From the NCBI RefSeq assembly GCF_014705945.2, contig NZ_CP061538.1:992001-1056000 (forward strand): 64,000 nucleotides of DNA, given 5' to 3'. Source of the DNA: Rothia amarae (lineage in GTDB: Bacteria; Actinomycetota; Actinomycetes; Actinomycetales; Micrococcaceae). The number at the start of each line of letters is the position of its first letter. Within the stretch, counting starts at the first letter, position 1. This document shows, in pieces, positions 1-10,336 of this stretch. The notes below the pieces were generated by a model. That model was given only the letters and a program-made list of their open reading frames with translations. It had not been told where the DNA came from and did no database searches. A program made the position numbers and the translations under genes.

Positions 1-1
1 C

Positions 2-382
2 GGTCTTGCAAAGGCTGAAAAAGCTCAGGCTGAAGCCGCAGCAGCACGCGAAGAGTACAACCAGCAGCTCGAAAGCGCTCGTCTGGAAGCTCAGAAAATT
101 CGTGAAGAAGCACGCGCCGAAGGTGATGCAATTATTGCTGAATCCAAGGAACGCGCCACTGTTGAAGCGCAGCGCATTACCGAAAATGCACACAAATCAA
201 TCGAGGCAGAACGCGCAGCAGCTACCGTTTCACTCCGTTCGGAAGTTGGAACTTTGGCAACTGCACTGGCTGGAAAGATTGTGGGCGAATCCCTTAATGA
301 TGATGAGCGATCGGCTCGTGTGGTAGATCGTTTTCTTGCTGACCTAGAAACCGAAAAGCAGAATGCAGGTGCTACTCGGTAA
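2..382 (+). CDS. atpF: ATP synthase Fo subunit b, C-terminal part (5' end outside window)
   Basis: Subunit b forms the peripheral stalk that holds F1 against the membrane Fo motor. Only the last 126 codons are present, in the frame starting at base 2. They encode a long charged Ala/Glu/Lys/Arg-rich helix, as expected for the b dimerisation and delta-binding region, and end SVRSEV-like then AGKIVGESL, a usual subunit b ending. The stop TAA shares bases with the atpH ATG (TAATG), so the two genes are translationally coupled. The membrane anchor lies upstream of the window. Confidence 0.93.
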   Translation, partial: GLAKAEKAQAEAAAAREEYNQQLESARLEAQKIREEARAEGDAIIAESKERATVEAQRITENAHKSIEAERAAATVSLRSEVGTLATALAGKIVGESLNDDERSARVVDRFLADLETEKQNAGATR

Positions 383-1200
383 TGGCAGGAGTATCTACTG
401 AATCATTGAAGAAAGTTGAACAGGTACTAGCCGCCAATATTGGTGCAAACCCTGATCATCTCGCTCAAGAACTATTTGCTGTAGTCGATGTTCTGGATGA
501 AAACGGTGGTTTGCGCCGTGGACTAACAGACCCTTCCCGTTCGGCAGACAGTCGCGCAAGCATTTGCTCCACCATTTTCGGTGGCAAGATTTCAGAATCG
601 GCAATCAAGGTAGTACAGGCAGCAGCTTCGGCACGCTGGTCTAACGAACGCGATCTTGCAGATTCTCTTGAACAAGCAGCAGTTGAAGCTTCAGCTTATT
701 CAGCAGAAGCGAACAACGGCGTTCAGGGTCTTGAAAACGTTATCAACGAATTGTTGACCTTTATCAATTCTGTGGACGATTTAGCAGAAGCGCAGACCGC
801 ACTGACTGAAGAACGTGCATCTAACGACGCTAAACAGAAGCTGGCTTTGGTCCTGGGCGGTAACCCCCAATCTGCTGAGGGTAAGTTGCTCATTGAACGC
901 GTCGCAAAGGCGCCTCGCGGGGCAACACCTGCGCGATTGGCCGAGAAGTTTGTCGATATTATCGTCAAACAACAGAACCGTTCCATTGCACGTGTTTCAA
1001 CAGCACGACCCTTGTCAGAAGCCCAGATCGAGAAACTTCGTTCTGGTCTTTCCAAGGCTTATGGCAAAGAACTGAAGCTAGATATTTCTGTTGACCCATC
1101 GCTTATTGGTGGGCTGCGAGTGCAGGTAGGAGACGACATGATGGACGGCACCGTTCAGACTCGACTTTCCGATCTCAATCGAGCACTCACCCAGCGATAG
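382..1200 (+). CDS. atpH: ATP synthase F1 subunit delta
   Basis: Delta links the top of the alpha3beta3 head to the b stalk. The protein has 272 residues, well above the roughly 180 of E. coli delta but normal for actinobacteria, where the N-terminal half is extended. The C-terminal end has the family ending: a strand with VDPSLIGGLRVQVGDDMMDGT followed by a short helix with Asp, Leu and Arg. The start overlaps the atpF stop by one base. A 150-base structured gap follows before atpA. Confidence 0.96.
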   Translation: MAGVSTESLKKVEQVLAANIGANPDHLAQELFAVVDVLDENGGLRRGLTDPSRSADSRASICSTIFGGKISESAIKVVQAAASARWSNERDLADSLEQAAVEASAYSAEANNGVQGLENVINELLTFINSVDDLAEAQTALTEERASNDAKQKLALVLGGNPQSAEGKLLIERVAKAPRGATPARLAEKFVDIIVKQQNRSIARVSTARPLSEAQIEKLRSGLSKAYGKELKLDISVDPSLIGGLRVQVGDDMMDGTVQTRLSDLNRALTQR

Positions 1201-1226
1201 TCAACACACTGATTTAGCAGATACAC

Positions 1227-1271
1227 GTGTACGGCCCCGTTCCCGTACACAGCAAATTGTGGACGGGAACG
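1227..1271 (+). promoter_or_regulatory. Two overlapping, mutually exclusive hairpins between atpH and atpA
   Basis: Bases 1227-1234 (GTGTACGG) pair perfectly with 1243-1250 (CCGTACAC), loop 8. Alternatively 1238-1246 (CGTTCCCGT) pairs perfectly with 1263-1271 (ACGGGAACG). Both structures need 1243-1246, so only one can form at a time. Neither is followed by a T run, so they are not ordinary terminators. A role in RNA processing, stability or translation of atpA is inference. Confidence 0.6.
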
Positions 1272-1293
1272 TAACTGTATAAAGCAAGTTTTC

Positions 1294-1325
1294 GATTTTC
1301 ACCTCTCGAAGCAGAGTTGGAAATC
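1294..1325 (+). promoter_or_regulatory. Stable hairpin just upstream of the atpA ribosome binding site
   Basis: Arms 1294-1306 and 1313-1325 form 13 base positions with one mismatch and one G-U pair around the loop CGAAGC. The atpA Shine-Dalgarno AAGGAGAG begins about 8 bases later. No T run follows. It may protect the 3' segment after cleavage or set atpA translation relative to its neighbours; that is inference. Confidence 0.6.
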
Positions 1326-1350
1326 ATGTATAAGGAGAGCAGGGACACAG

Positions 1351-2976
1351 ATGGCCGATTTGACCATCAATGCCGATGAAGTCCGTAATGCGCTAAATGA
1401 ATTCGCGGCGTCTTACGAACCCGGCAATGTAGAACGAGTAGAGGTGGGTCGCGTATCGTCAGCATCTGACGGTATTGCCCGCGTCGAGGGTCTTCCTTCT
1501 GCAATGGCTAACGAGTTGCTCCGTTTTGAAGACGGCACTCTTGGTCTTGCACTAAACCTCGACACCCGCGAAATTGGTGTTATCGTCTTGGGCGACTTCA
1601 CCGGTATTGAAGAAGGCCAGGAAGTCCACCGCACTGGTGAAGTGCTTTCTGTACCCGTTGGTGAAGGCTACCTCGGTCGCGTCGTTGATCCACTGGGTCA
1701 GCCTATCGACGACCTAGGCGAAATCCAGAGCGAAAGCCGCCGTGCGTTGGAGCTTCAGGCACCGGGCGTTACCATGCGTAAGTCCGTACACGAGCCCCTT
1801 CAGACCGGTATGAAGGCAATTGACGCGATGATCCCGATTGGTCGTGGTCAGCGTCAGCTCATTATTGGTGACCGCCAGACCGGTAAGACCGCTATTGCAG
1901 TGGACACTATCATCAACCAGAAGGCTAACTGGGCAACTGGTGATCCATCCAAGCAGGTTCGTTGCATCTACGTTGCTGTGGGGCAGAAGGCTTCCACTAT
2001 CGCAGCTGTTCGCCAGACTCTTGAAACTCACGGCGCTCTTGAATACACCACCATCGTTGCAGCTCCTGCATCTGATGCAGCAGGCTTCAAGTACCTTGCT
2101 CCCTACACCGGTTCTGCCATTGGCCAGCACTGGATGTACGGCGGCAAGCACGTACTGATTATCTTTGATGATCTGTCCAAGCAAGCTGAAGCTTACCGCT
2201 CCGTTTCACTTCTTCTTCGCCGTCCTCCAGGACGCGAAGCATACCCCGGCGACGTCTTCTACCTACACTCTCGTTTGCTCGAGCGTTGTGCAAAGCTCTC
2301 TGATGAGCTGGGCGCAGGATCAATGACCGGCTTCCCGATTATTGAAACCAAGGCTAACGACGTTTCCGCCTTTATTCCGACCAACGTTATTTCCATTACC
2401 GACGGTCAGATCTTCCTCCAGTCCGATTTGTTCAACGCCAACCAGCGTCCCGCTGTTGACGTAGGTATCTCGGTTTCCCGCGTCGGTGGCGCAGCACAGA
2501 CTAAGGCAATGAAGAAGGTTTCAGGTACCCTGAAACTCGATTTGGCTCAGTACCGTGCGATGGAAGCATTCGCAATGTTCGCTTCTGACTTGGACGACGC
2601 TTCCAAGCAGCAGCTCACCCGCGGTGCTCGCCTGACCGAACTTTTGCGCCAGCCCCAGTACTCGCCTTACTCCGTTGAGGATCAGGTGGCTTCCATCTGG
2701 GCAGGTACTAACGGCTACCTGGACGACATTGAGGTTTCAGATGTTCTTCGCTTCGAGAAGGAATACATCAACTACCTCCGTCGTCACGGGAACGCGTTGA
2801 AGAACATTGCTGAAACCGGAAAGCTCGAAGACGACACCGTCGCCGAGCTGAAGGCAAGCGTTGAAGCTGTCAAGCGTGATTTCCGTTCACAGGGCTCAAG
2901 CCACCTTGTAGAAGCTGGCCATGAAGAGCACAAGCCTGTTTCTGACTCGGAAGTCTCTCAGGAAACCATCGGTTAG
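1351..2976 (+). CDS. atpA: ATP synthase F1 subunit alpha
   Basis: Alpha is the non-catalytic nucleotide-binding subunit of the F1 hexamer. The 541-residue product has the beta-barrel N-terminus with a [13 protein letters not shown] stretch, the Walker A motif GDRQTGKT at residues 173-180, a Walker B strand HVLIIFDD, and the alpha arginine-finger region [13 protein letters not shown]. The C-terminal tail is acidic and slightly longer than in E. coli (513), as in other actinobacteria. The start ATG follows AAGGAGAG at good spacing. Confidence 0.98.
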   Translation: MADLTINADEVRNALNEFAASYEPGNVERVEVGRVSSASDGIARVEGLPSAMANELLRFEDGTLGLALNLDTREIGVIVLGDFTGIEEGQEVHRTGEVLSVPVGEGYLGRVVDPLGQPIDDLGEIQSESRRALELQAPGVTMRKSVHEPLQTGMKAIDAMIPIGRGQRQLIIGDRQTGKTAIAVDTIINQKANWATGDPSKQVRCIYVAVGQKASTIAAVRQTLETHGALEYTTIVAAPASDAAGFKYLAPYTGSAIGQHWMYGGKHVLIIFDDLSKQAEAYRSVSLLLRRPPGREAYPGDVFYLHSRLLERCAKLSDELGAGSMTGFPIIETKANDVSAFIPTNVISITDGQIFLQSDLFNANQRPAVDVGISVSRVGGAAQTKAMKKVSGTLKLDLAQYRAMEAFAMFASDLDDASKQQLTRGARLTELLRQPQYSPYSVEDQVASIWAGTNGYLDDIEVSDVLRFEKEYINYLRRHGNALKNIAETGKLEDDTVAELKASVEAVKRDFRSQGSSHLVEAGHEEHKPVSDSEVSQETIG

Positions 2977-2992
2977 CGATTACTCCGCAGTA

Positions 2993-3026
2993 GCGTTGTC
3001 TTCTCCAGTGAAGGAGAAGACAACGC
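2993..3026 (+). promoter_or_regulatory. 14-bp perfect hairpin between atpA and atpG
   Basis: Bases 2993-3006 pair without a mismatch with 3013-3026 around the six-base loop AGTGAA. There is no T run after it, and the atpG start with its own AGGAAGAAAGGA ribosome site is 25 bases on, so transcription is expected to continue. It most likely works at RNA level, for example as a 3' stability element for atpA mRNA (inference). Confidence 0.7.
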
Positions 3027-3050
3027 CCACTGAGGAAGAAAGGAAGCTCT

Positions 3051-3983
3051 ATGGGAGCCCAGATTAGGGTTTACCGCCAAAAGATTGCTTCGACGTCGTC
3101 CATGAAGAAAATCTTCAAGGCGATGGAGATGATCGCGACCTCTCGTATTAACAAGGCACGCCAGAGCGCGGATGCGGCTAGCCCCTATGCTGCTGCTTTG
3201 ACTAAGGCTGTTACTGCTATTGCTGCCCAGGGTTCTATCAAGCACCCCTTGATTAGCGATAAAAATGCTCAGCACCGCCGCTCTGCAGTTCTGGTCTTGA
3301 CCAGCGATCGCGGTCTCGCAGGCTCTTACTCTTCTTCAGTCCTGAAAAAGACTGAAGGTCTGATTGAGAAGCTTCGTAGCGAAGGGCGCGAAGTACAGCT
3401 GTTCCTCGTAGGACGTAAAGCGAAGTCTTACTTCGAATTCCGTGAGCGCGACTATGAGCGCTCATGGGAAGGAAATACCGATAGCCCCAACGTAGAGATG
3501 GCTGTTGAAATGCGTGAAGCTCTGCTTGACGCTTTCGCTCGCCCTTACGAAGAGGGCGGCGTGGATGACCTTCATATCGTCTACACAGAGTTCATCTCGA
3601 TGGTGACTCAGGAAACCAAGATTCTGCGTATGTTGCCTTTGGCAGTTGCAGATACCAAGCGTATCGGTGACGAAATTGTGCCCGGCGAAGAGATTGAGGA
3701 TGCTCTGGTAGATCAGAACGCAGCTTTCAACTTTGAACCGAGCCCGCAGGAAGTTCTTGATGAGCTGTTGCCCCGTTACATTGCCTCACGACTTTACGCT
3801 TGCTTGCTCGAAGCAGCAGCAAGTGAGCTGGCATCTCGCCAGCGCGCTATGAAGTCTGCCGGCGATAACGCGGACGAACTGGTGAAGAAATACACCCGAC
3901 TTATGAACAACGCACGTCAGGCAGAAATCACCAACGAGATTTCCGAGATCGTGGGCGGCGCAGACGCCCTCGCCGCCTCCTAA
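3051..3983 (+). CDS. atpG: ATP synthase F1 subunit gamma
   Basis: Gamma is the central rotor shaft that couples proton flow to the catalytic sites. The 310-residue product begins [12 protein letters not shown] and continues [15 protein letters not shown], the conserved N-terminal helix. It ends with the paired C-terminal helix, including [15 protein letters not shown] and [22 protein letters not shown]. It has an own ribosome site AGGAAGAAAGGA and is followed by atpD after 47 bases. Confidence 0.98.
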   Translation: MGAQIRVYRQKIASTSSMKKIFKAMEMIATSRINKARQSADAASPYAAALTKAVTAIAAQGSIKHPLISDKNAQHRRSAVLVLTSDRGLAGSYSSSVLKKTEGLIEKLRSEGREVQLFLVGRKAKSYFEFRERDYERSWEGNTDSPNVEMAVEMREALLDAFARPYEEGGVDDLHIVYTEFISMVTQETKILRMLPLAVADTKRIGDEIVPGEEIEDALVDQNAAFNFEPSPQEVLDELLPRYIASRLYACLLEAAASELASRQRAMKSAGDNADELVKKYTRLMNNARQAEITNEISEIVGGADALAAS

Positions 3984-4021
3984 TATCGAAGATACTTATT
4001 CAACTTTCTCTATACAGGTAA

Positions 4022-5494
<1,473 letters not shown>

Positions 5495-5496
5495 TC

Positions 5497-5754
5497 ATGG
5501 CACTCAACGTCGAAGTAGTCTCTCGTGAGAAAAAAGTGTGGACGGGAGAAGCGAAGTACGTTCGTGCTCGTACTCTTGACGGTGATATCGGAATTATGCC
5601 CGGGCATATTCCGACCATGGCTTTGCTTGCTGAAGACGGCGAACTCATCATTGAACCGGTTTCCGGTGAAAAGATTGTGACTCGTCTTCATGAAGGCTTC
5701 TTGACCGTGTCTAACAACAAGGTCATTATCGCTGCAAAGCACGCTAATATCTAG
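5497..5754 (+). CDS. atpC: ATP synthase F1 subunit epsilon, short form
   Basis: Epsilon sits on the gamma/c-ring interface. The product is only 85 residues and consists of the N-terminal beta-sandwich domain, with the family motif GDIGIMPGHIPTMALL and the strand pair ending LTVSNNKVIIAAKHANI. The C-terminal helical hairpin that inhibits ATP hydrolysis in many bacteria (proteins of about 120-140 residues) is absent. No frameshift is visible: a terminator begins 17 bases after the stop. It lies two bases after atpD and is the last gene of the operon. Confidence 0.95.
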   Translation: MALNVEVVSREKKVWTGEAKYVRARTLDGDIGIMPGHIPTMALLAEDGELIIEPVSGEKIVTRLHEGFLTVSNNKVIIAAKHANI

Positions 5755-5770
5755 CGCGAGTCCACCAGCA

Positions 5771-5805
5771 AAAGAACCCCTCCTAACAGGAGGGGTTCTT
5801 TTTTA
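5771..5805 (+). terminator. Rho-independent terminator of the atp operon
   Basis: A 14-bp perfect stem (5771-5784 with 5788-5801) with a three-base loop AAC, followed by a T run. It separates atpC from convergent nucS. Confidence 0.95.
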
Positions 5806-5860
5806 TGTGGTGTCTATGGATGAAGATTACATATGCGCATCAACGACGATGGCGGAAGTT

Positions 5861-6580
5861 TTAGAAGAGCCTAGAATCGACGTCGTCGACTCCGCGCATG
5901 GCATCGTAATCTAAGCTGACGCACCGGATACCACGGTCTTCTGCGAGTACCCGTGCCTGAGGCTTGATTTTCTGAGCGGCGAAAATACCTTTGACGGGGG
6001 AGAGCAGGGGATCTCGATTGAGCAATTCAAGATAGCGGGTCAACTGCTCGACACCGTCGATGTCGCCCACGCGCTTGAGTTCCACAGCTATAGCTGCACC
6101 CTGAGAATCCCGCGCGAGAATATCGACTGGCCCAATAGCAGTTGGATATTCGCGGCGTACAAGCCGGTACCCACTACCTAAGACTTCGATTTGTTCAGCG
6201 AGTAGGCGTTGCAAATCGGCTTCAACACCGTCCTTGATTAAACCGGGATCAACACCTAAATCATGAGAGAGCTCTCCCACCACGCCATAGACGCGAATCA
6301 GCAGATAATCATCGGATTTAGCTGCCTGAACGCGCCAGAGCTCCTGGATATCAGGGTCATCTTCCAAATCAAAAGTAGTTGATCTCGCTAGTTCTTCTCG
6401 GTCAGCAACGTGCATAGTTGCAGGAGGACTCATCCAGTTCAACGGTTTATAAGAGCCACCGTCTGAGTGAATCAGAACGGAACCATCATTTTTTACCATG
6501 AGCAAGCGGGTAGCTCGGGGGAGGTGGGCTTTGAGCCGACCTACATAATCTACGGAACATTCAGCTATTACAAGACGCAC
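5861..6580 (-). CDS. nucS: Mismatch-specific endonuclease NucS (EndoMS)
   Basis: NucS cuts both strands at G-T and related mismatches and replaces MutS/MutL in actinobacteria and many archaea. The 239-residue product has the N-terminal DNA-binding domain ([21 protein letters not shown]) and the RecB-like nuclease core: [21 protein letters not shown] with the Asp and Glu-x-Lys residues, then a QLTRYLELL helix. The last residues, DSRLF, match the usual C-terminal beta-clamp contact of the family. The GTG start has no Shine-Dalgarno, but TAGAGT lies six bases upstream, so the mRNA is probably leaderless. Confidence 0.95.
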   Translation of the reverse strand: MRLVIAECSVDYVGRLKAHLPRATRLLMVKNDGSVLIHSDGGSYKPLNWMSPPATMHVADREELARSTTFDLEDDPDIQELWRVQAAKSDDYLLIRVYGVVGELSHDLGVDPGLIKDGVEADLQRLLAEQIEVLGSGYRLVRREYPTAIGPVDILARDSQGAAIAVELKRVGDIDGVEQLTRYLELLNRDPLLSPVKGIFAAQKIKPQARVLAEDRGIRCVSLDYDAMRGVDDVDSRLF

Positions 6581-6586
6581 TCCATA

Positions 6587-6592
6587 ACTCTA
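6587..6592 (-). promoter_or_regulatory. -10 hexamer TAGAGT giving a leaderless nucS mRNA
   Basis: On the minus strand TAGAGT is followed by six bases and then the nucS GTG, so transcription would begin at or within a base of the start codon. Confidence 0.5.
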
Positions 6593-6654
6593 ACAGCTCA
6601 GCAGAGTTGGAAGCAGCCCGAATGAAGCTCATCAACTATGCCACAATATGTACT

Positions 6655-6990
6655 ATGCCTAAACGTTCAGGATCCCGCGGTCGTTCTTCAAATTCTGGTC
6701 AGAAGCCCTCTAAATGGCAGAAAACCATGCCGCAGGGCAGAGATATTTCTAGAATTCTGGACCCCGCACCCTATGTAGAACACAGTTTCGATGGCGACTG
6801 GTTTATTCAGTTTATGCCGGCGGTCAACGCGCTCAAAACCTATATCTGCCCTGAGTGCGGGCGGAAGATACCTCCACGTACCGCGCACCTCGTCATTTGG
6901 CGCGAAGACCACATGTTTGGCAAAGATCGAGCTATTGAGGAGCGGCGTCACTGGCATAGCAAATGCTGGCAGACACGCAGCAAATGGTAG
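6655..6990 (+). CDS. Small conserved protein with a zinc-ribbon-like Cys/His pattern
   Basis: Function not known. The 111-residue product starts with a basic, Ser/Gly-rich tail (MPKRSGSRGRSSNSG) and contains ICPECGRKIPPRTAHLVIW followed by an H-W-H-S-K-C motif; the CxxC and HxxxC pair could bind one zinc ion. Similar proteins near nucS in actinobacteria are often named ATP/GTP-binding protein, but no P-loop is visible here. An upstream in-frame ATG at 6607 would add 16 residues that look unlike protein; 6655 is preferred. It is divergent from nucS with 74 bases between the starts. Confidence 0.75.
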   Translation: MPKRSGSRGRSSNSGQKPSKWQKTMPQGRDISRILDPAPYVEHSFDGDWFIQFMPAVNALKTYICPECGRKIPPRTAHLVIWREDHMFGKDRAIEERRHWHSKCWQTRSKW

Positions 6991-7006
6991 GTGCCTGCGC
7001 TGGGTT

Positions 7007-8290
7007 CTAATGTTCGTCCTGCCGGGGTACAAGAACTTCTTTGACCAAGATGAGCAAAGAAGCAGCCACAGGGATAGCGATGAGCGCACCAAGCACACCC
7101 CACAGTGCGCCCCCGGCAGCAACTGCGATGATGGCAATACCACCGGGTACAGCCACCGCCTTTGACATAATGCGGGGCGAGATGAAGTAAGCCTCCACCT
7201 GAAGATAAATAAAGTAAGGAATCGCAAAAGCAAGCGCGGTTTGCCAGCTATCCAACAGACATACCAGCGAGACCAGTACCCCAGCGGAGACGCCACCGAT
7301 GAGCGGAATGAAAGCCAGTATGACCACAAAGAGCGTGAGAAGCTGGGGGAACGGTGCGCCGATGATGAGCATGACGATAAAGGCGAACGTACCGTTGAGC
7401 AGCGCGACAATAGCCTGACCAGCCACGTAGTGCCCGACAGCGCCGGTAATACTTTCTGTCAAGGCGCTGACACGGGTGCGTCGTGAAGCGGGGGTGAGCC
7501 GCACGAACCATGCTTTCATCAGAGGCAAAGAGGAGAGGAAGTAGAGGGAAAGAATCAGCACGATAATGGTGCCGGTGATGATGTTCGCAAGCATTGAGCC
7601 TGCGTCGACGAGATTATTCAGAAAACTGCCTACCGCATTTGAATCGGCAGTAAACTCTCCGGTTGCCTGCGTCACTGCCTCATCGACTATGTGGCGTACC
7701 CCCCACTGGCGATCAATCGAAGAGAAAAAATCTGAATTCAGAAATTGATCGAACTCATGGGGAAAGTCGCTAATAAACTGCACAGTTTGGTTGGCGATTT
7801 TAGGAACAACCCAAGAAACTAAGCCCACGACGGCCAGGGCAAATATCGAAACGACGAGAGCAACACCGGCAATGCGAGGTAAGCCCATTTTTTCCAGACG
7901 TCGCACCGCCGGATCAAGACCCAGAGCAATGAAAAGTGCGCCAACAATCCATCCGGAGAGAGCCCCCACATTGGTCAGAATATACCAACCCAGCAGAGCA
8001 AGACCCACACCGACCGTCAGCATAAAACCTGCAAGAACCGGGTTGCTGAGAGAATAATGTTGAACCGGCTGAGCAGAGAGACGAGCTTCGTGCTCGGCAG
8101 AGTTGCCAGAGAAAGCAAAGTCAGATTCTGCACGTACCGAAGAGTTGGTCGGTGGATCAAACCGCGGCCTAGGCTGGGCACCGGGAATCTGCGGTAGCTT
8201 TTGATATTTCTTACGCTGCGCTGCCGCAAGGTGTCTCAGATGGCTCATAAAATTTGAAGCATCAGTTTTTAGCTGGGGCATGGGGCTCAT
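7007..8290 (-). CDS. AI-2E family transporter (YdiK/PerM-type membrane protein)
   Basis: The 427-residue product has a hydrophilic N-terminal region of about 80 residues, then about eight membrane segments. The family features are visible: a paired first helix VGLALLGWYIL, ALFIALGLDPAVRRLEK, a large middle region (QFLNSDFFSS to GSFLNNLVDAGS) and the final PVAASLLILVKEVL. Members export small molecules or ions; the name does not prove autoinducer transport. The stop lies 16 bases from the end of the gene at 6990 (convergent). Two nearby starts are possible (8290 or nine bases further in). Confidence 0.9.
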   Translation of the reverse strand: MSPMPQLKTDASNFMSHLRHLAAAQRKKYQKLPQIPGAQPRPRFDPPTNSSVRAESDFAFSGNSAEHEARLSAQPVQHYSLSNPVLAGFMLTVGVGLALLGWYILTNVGALSGWIVGALFIALGLDPAVRRLEKMGLPRIAGVALVVSIFALAVVGLVSWVVPKIANQTVQFISDFPHEFDQFLNSDFFSSIDRQWGVRHIVDEAVTQATGEFTADSNAVGSFLNNLVDAGSMLANIITGTIIVLILSLYFLSSLPLMKAWFVRLTPASRRTRVSALTESITGAVGHYVAGQAIVALLNGTFAFIVMLIIGAPFPQLLTLFVVILAFIPLIGGVSAGVLVSLVCLLDSWQTALAFAIPYFIYLQVEAYFISPRIMSKAVAVPGGIAIIAVAAGGALWGVLGALIAIPVAASLLILVKEVLVPRQDEH

Positions 8291-8461
8291 CTCATCGAAA
8301 AATATTAGTCTGACATCTACTGTAGCTTTTGAGATTCAGCCCATCGCAAGAATTGATTCTTTTAGCCCATAAAAGAGGGCGGATTTGGCAGGATAACTGA
8401 AGAAAGCTCATTCTAAGAGCTCAGATAAGATAGATGAGTTCGTGAGAACTGTAAGGAGAAT

Positions 8462-9403
8462 ATGATGTCTGAATCACCGCACGAAGCTAACCAAAATATT
8501 GACCTCCCCGCCTCTGTACGAAACGCCCCGGATCTCTCAGAATTTTCAACCGCACCAGCAGTTGGAGAAACATCTCAATCTGCAGGCGATGAACCTACCT
8601 GGCGATTTGAAGTTGAATCCGGTGAGGATTTTCAAAAATTTGTCCAGCTATCATCGCAGGGCGCAGTAGTCTTCGCGATGTATGCCGAGCATTCTCCGGC
8701 GTCGTTAGAGACCGTAGAAAACATGGAAAAGTTGGTGAACTCGGCGCAGGGCAATTTGTTGCTTGCAACCGTTGATATCACCAAGCAACCGGAAATCGGT
8801 CAAGCATTTCAGATTCAGGGCGTGCCCGCTGCTGTCGCTGTCATTGCCGGGCAGCCTGCCCCGATGTTTAACTCGCAAGTCACCCTAGAACAACTCACCG
8901 ACGTCATGCAGCAGCTCTTGCAGATTGCCGCACAACAACAGCTTCCCGGCGGATTTGAACCCAACGTTTCCCAAGAGCAAGAAAAACCGCTTCCTCCCTT
9001 GCACCAAGAAGCAGTAGAGGCGATTGACCGGGGAGATTTTTCTGCGGCTGAAACCGCCTACCAAAAAGCTCTCAACGAAAATCCCGGCGATACGGATGCA
9101 AAGATTGGGCTAGCACAGGTGGGGTTGCTGTCACGTGTTGCCCACCTTAACCTTCAGGAGGAACGCGAGCGCGCCGCTGAAAACCCCCAGGATGTTCAAG
9201 CATCCCTCAACGTTGCTGACCTTGATGTAGCGGGTGGGCATGTGGAGGACGCCTTTAGCCGATTGATTACTTTGTTCAAGGCAGTGGACGCCGAACAGAA
9301 GAACGTGGTGCGCGAACGTCTGTTAGAACTGTTTGAAGTAGTGGGCTCTCATGATCCTCGCGTGACTAAGGCGCGCGCCGATTTGATGATGGCTCTGTTC
9401 TAA
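8462..9403 (+). CDS. YbbN/CnoX-like protein: thioredoxin-fold plus TPR domains, no CxxC
   Basis: The 313-residue product has an N-terminal disordered tail, a thioredoxin fold (residues about 55-155) and C-terminal TPR-like helices (AIDRGDFSAAETAYQKALNENPGDTDAKIGLAQ). This order is that of the chaperone-like YbbN/CnoX proteins that hand unfolded clients to GroEL or DnaK. The active-site segment reads YAEHSPASLETV where thioredoxins have WCxxC, so it cannot act as a disulphide reductase. AAGGAGAAT precedes ATGATG; either ATG (8462 or 8465) may be used. Confidence 0.88.
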   Translation: MMSESPHEANQNIDLPASVRNAPDLSEFSTAPAVGETSQSAGDEPTWRFEVESGEDFQKFVQLSSQGAVVFAMYAEHSPASLETVENMEKLVNSAQGNLLLATVDITKQPEIGQAFQIQGVPAAVAVIAGQPAPMFNSQVTLEQLTDVMQQLLQIAAQQQLPGGFEPNVSQEQEKPLPPLHQEAVEAIDRGDFSAAETAYQKALNENPGDTDAKIGLAQVGLLSRVAHLNLQEERERAAENPQDVQASLNVADLDVAGGHVEDAFSRLITLFKAVDAEQKNVVRERLLELFEVVGSHDPRVTKARADLMMALF

Positions 9404-9445
9404 GAAGTACTCCTAGGGGAGGATGCAGTATTCTGCTCAAACTTA

Positions 9446-9451
9446 TACGGT
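9446..9451 (+). promoter_or_regulatory. -10 hexamer TACGGT, leaderless start for the ABC exporter
   Basis: TACGGT is followed by AGAAAT and then the ATG of the ATP-binding gene. No Shine-Dalgarno is present. Confidence 0.45.
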
Positions 9452-9457
9452 AGAAAT

Positions 9458-10336
9458 ATGAGTGAGAACACGCATCTTCCCCGACCATCCATCAGCATGG
9501 ATGATTCCACTGAACAATCTCTATCCACACCAGTTTCAACCGCTGAGGCGGTGGCTGCTGAAGTTCCTGCAGAAGCCTTACACCGACCCGCACTTGAAAT
9601 TCAGAATCTGGTGAAGGCTTTCAAAGACAAGATAGCCGTAGACGGTATTAACCTCACTATTCCGAGGGGTTCTTTCTTTGGTCTGGTAGGGCGCAATGGT
9701 GCCGGTAAGACGACGTCGTTGTCGATGGCTACTGGCATGCTTCGCCCTACCGCAGGGACGGTGCTCATCGATGGCATCAATGTGTGGGAGAACCCTCAGA
9801 GCGCTAAGAGCAAAATTGGTGTATTACCTGATGGCGTATTTCTTTTTGACAAGCTCACGGGGGAGCAGCTGATTACCTATGCTGGGTTGTTGCACGGACT
9901 GGATCGGGCGACTGTAGCTCAGCGCACCGCCGATTTGCTGGCTGCTCTTGATTTGACGGAGGCTGCAGGACGGCGCGTCCGCGACTATTCGGCGGGGATG
10001 ACTAAAAAGGTGGCTTTGGCTGCCGCTATGATTCATGCCCCATCCTTGTTGGTTCTCGATGAACCGTTCGAGGCGGTGGATCCGGTTTCTGCCTCGAATA
10101 TCCAGGATATTCTCAGAGCCTACGTACAGGGTGGAGGCACCGTCATATTGTCCTCCCACGTCATGGATCTGGTGCAAAGACTCTGCGACCATGTGGCAAT
10201 TATGAGCGATGGTCACATTTTGGCTGCTGGGACAACCGACGAAGTACGCGGTGACTCATCTTTGGAAGACCGGTTCGTCGAACTGGTAGGTGGTCGAAAA
10301 ATTTCGGAGGGTATTTCATGGTTAAAGTCCTCTTAA
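9458..10336 (+). CDS. ABC transporter ATP-binding protein (ABC-2 export type)
   Basis: The 292-residue product begins with a polar tail of about 45 residues, then a full nucleotide-binding domain: Walker A GRNGAGKTTS, signature DYSAGMTKKVALAAAMIHAP, Walker B LLVLDEPFEAVDP and the switch histidine in ILSSHVMDLVQ. The gene overlaps the following membrane gene by 19 bases, so the two form one exporter. The substrate cannot be read from the sequence. Confidence 0.95.
   Translation: MSENTHLPRPSISMDDSTEQSLSTPVSTAEAVAAEVPAEALHRPALEIQNLVKAFKDKIAVDGINLTIPRGSFFGLVGRNGAGKTTSLSMATGMLRPTAGTVLIDGINVWENPQSAKSKIGVLPDGVFLFDKLTGEQLITYAGLLHGLDRATVAQRTADLLAALDLTEAAGRRVRDYSAGMTKKVALAAAMIHAPSLLVLDEPFEAVDPVSASNIQDILRAYVQGGGTVILSSHVMDLVQRLCDHVAIMSDGHILAAGTTDEVRGDSSLEDRFVELVGGRKISEGISWLKSS

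Noticed and set aside
6-326. Open frame of 106 codons at the start of the window
   Set aside because: It is the shadow of atpF; the true subunit b frame begins at base 2 and has the proper composition.
6688-7410. Minus-strand frame of 240 codons
   Set aside because: It overlaps two supported genes (the Cys/His protein and the AI-2E transporter) and resembles an out-of-frame reading of the transporter.
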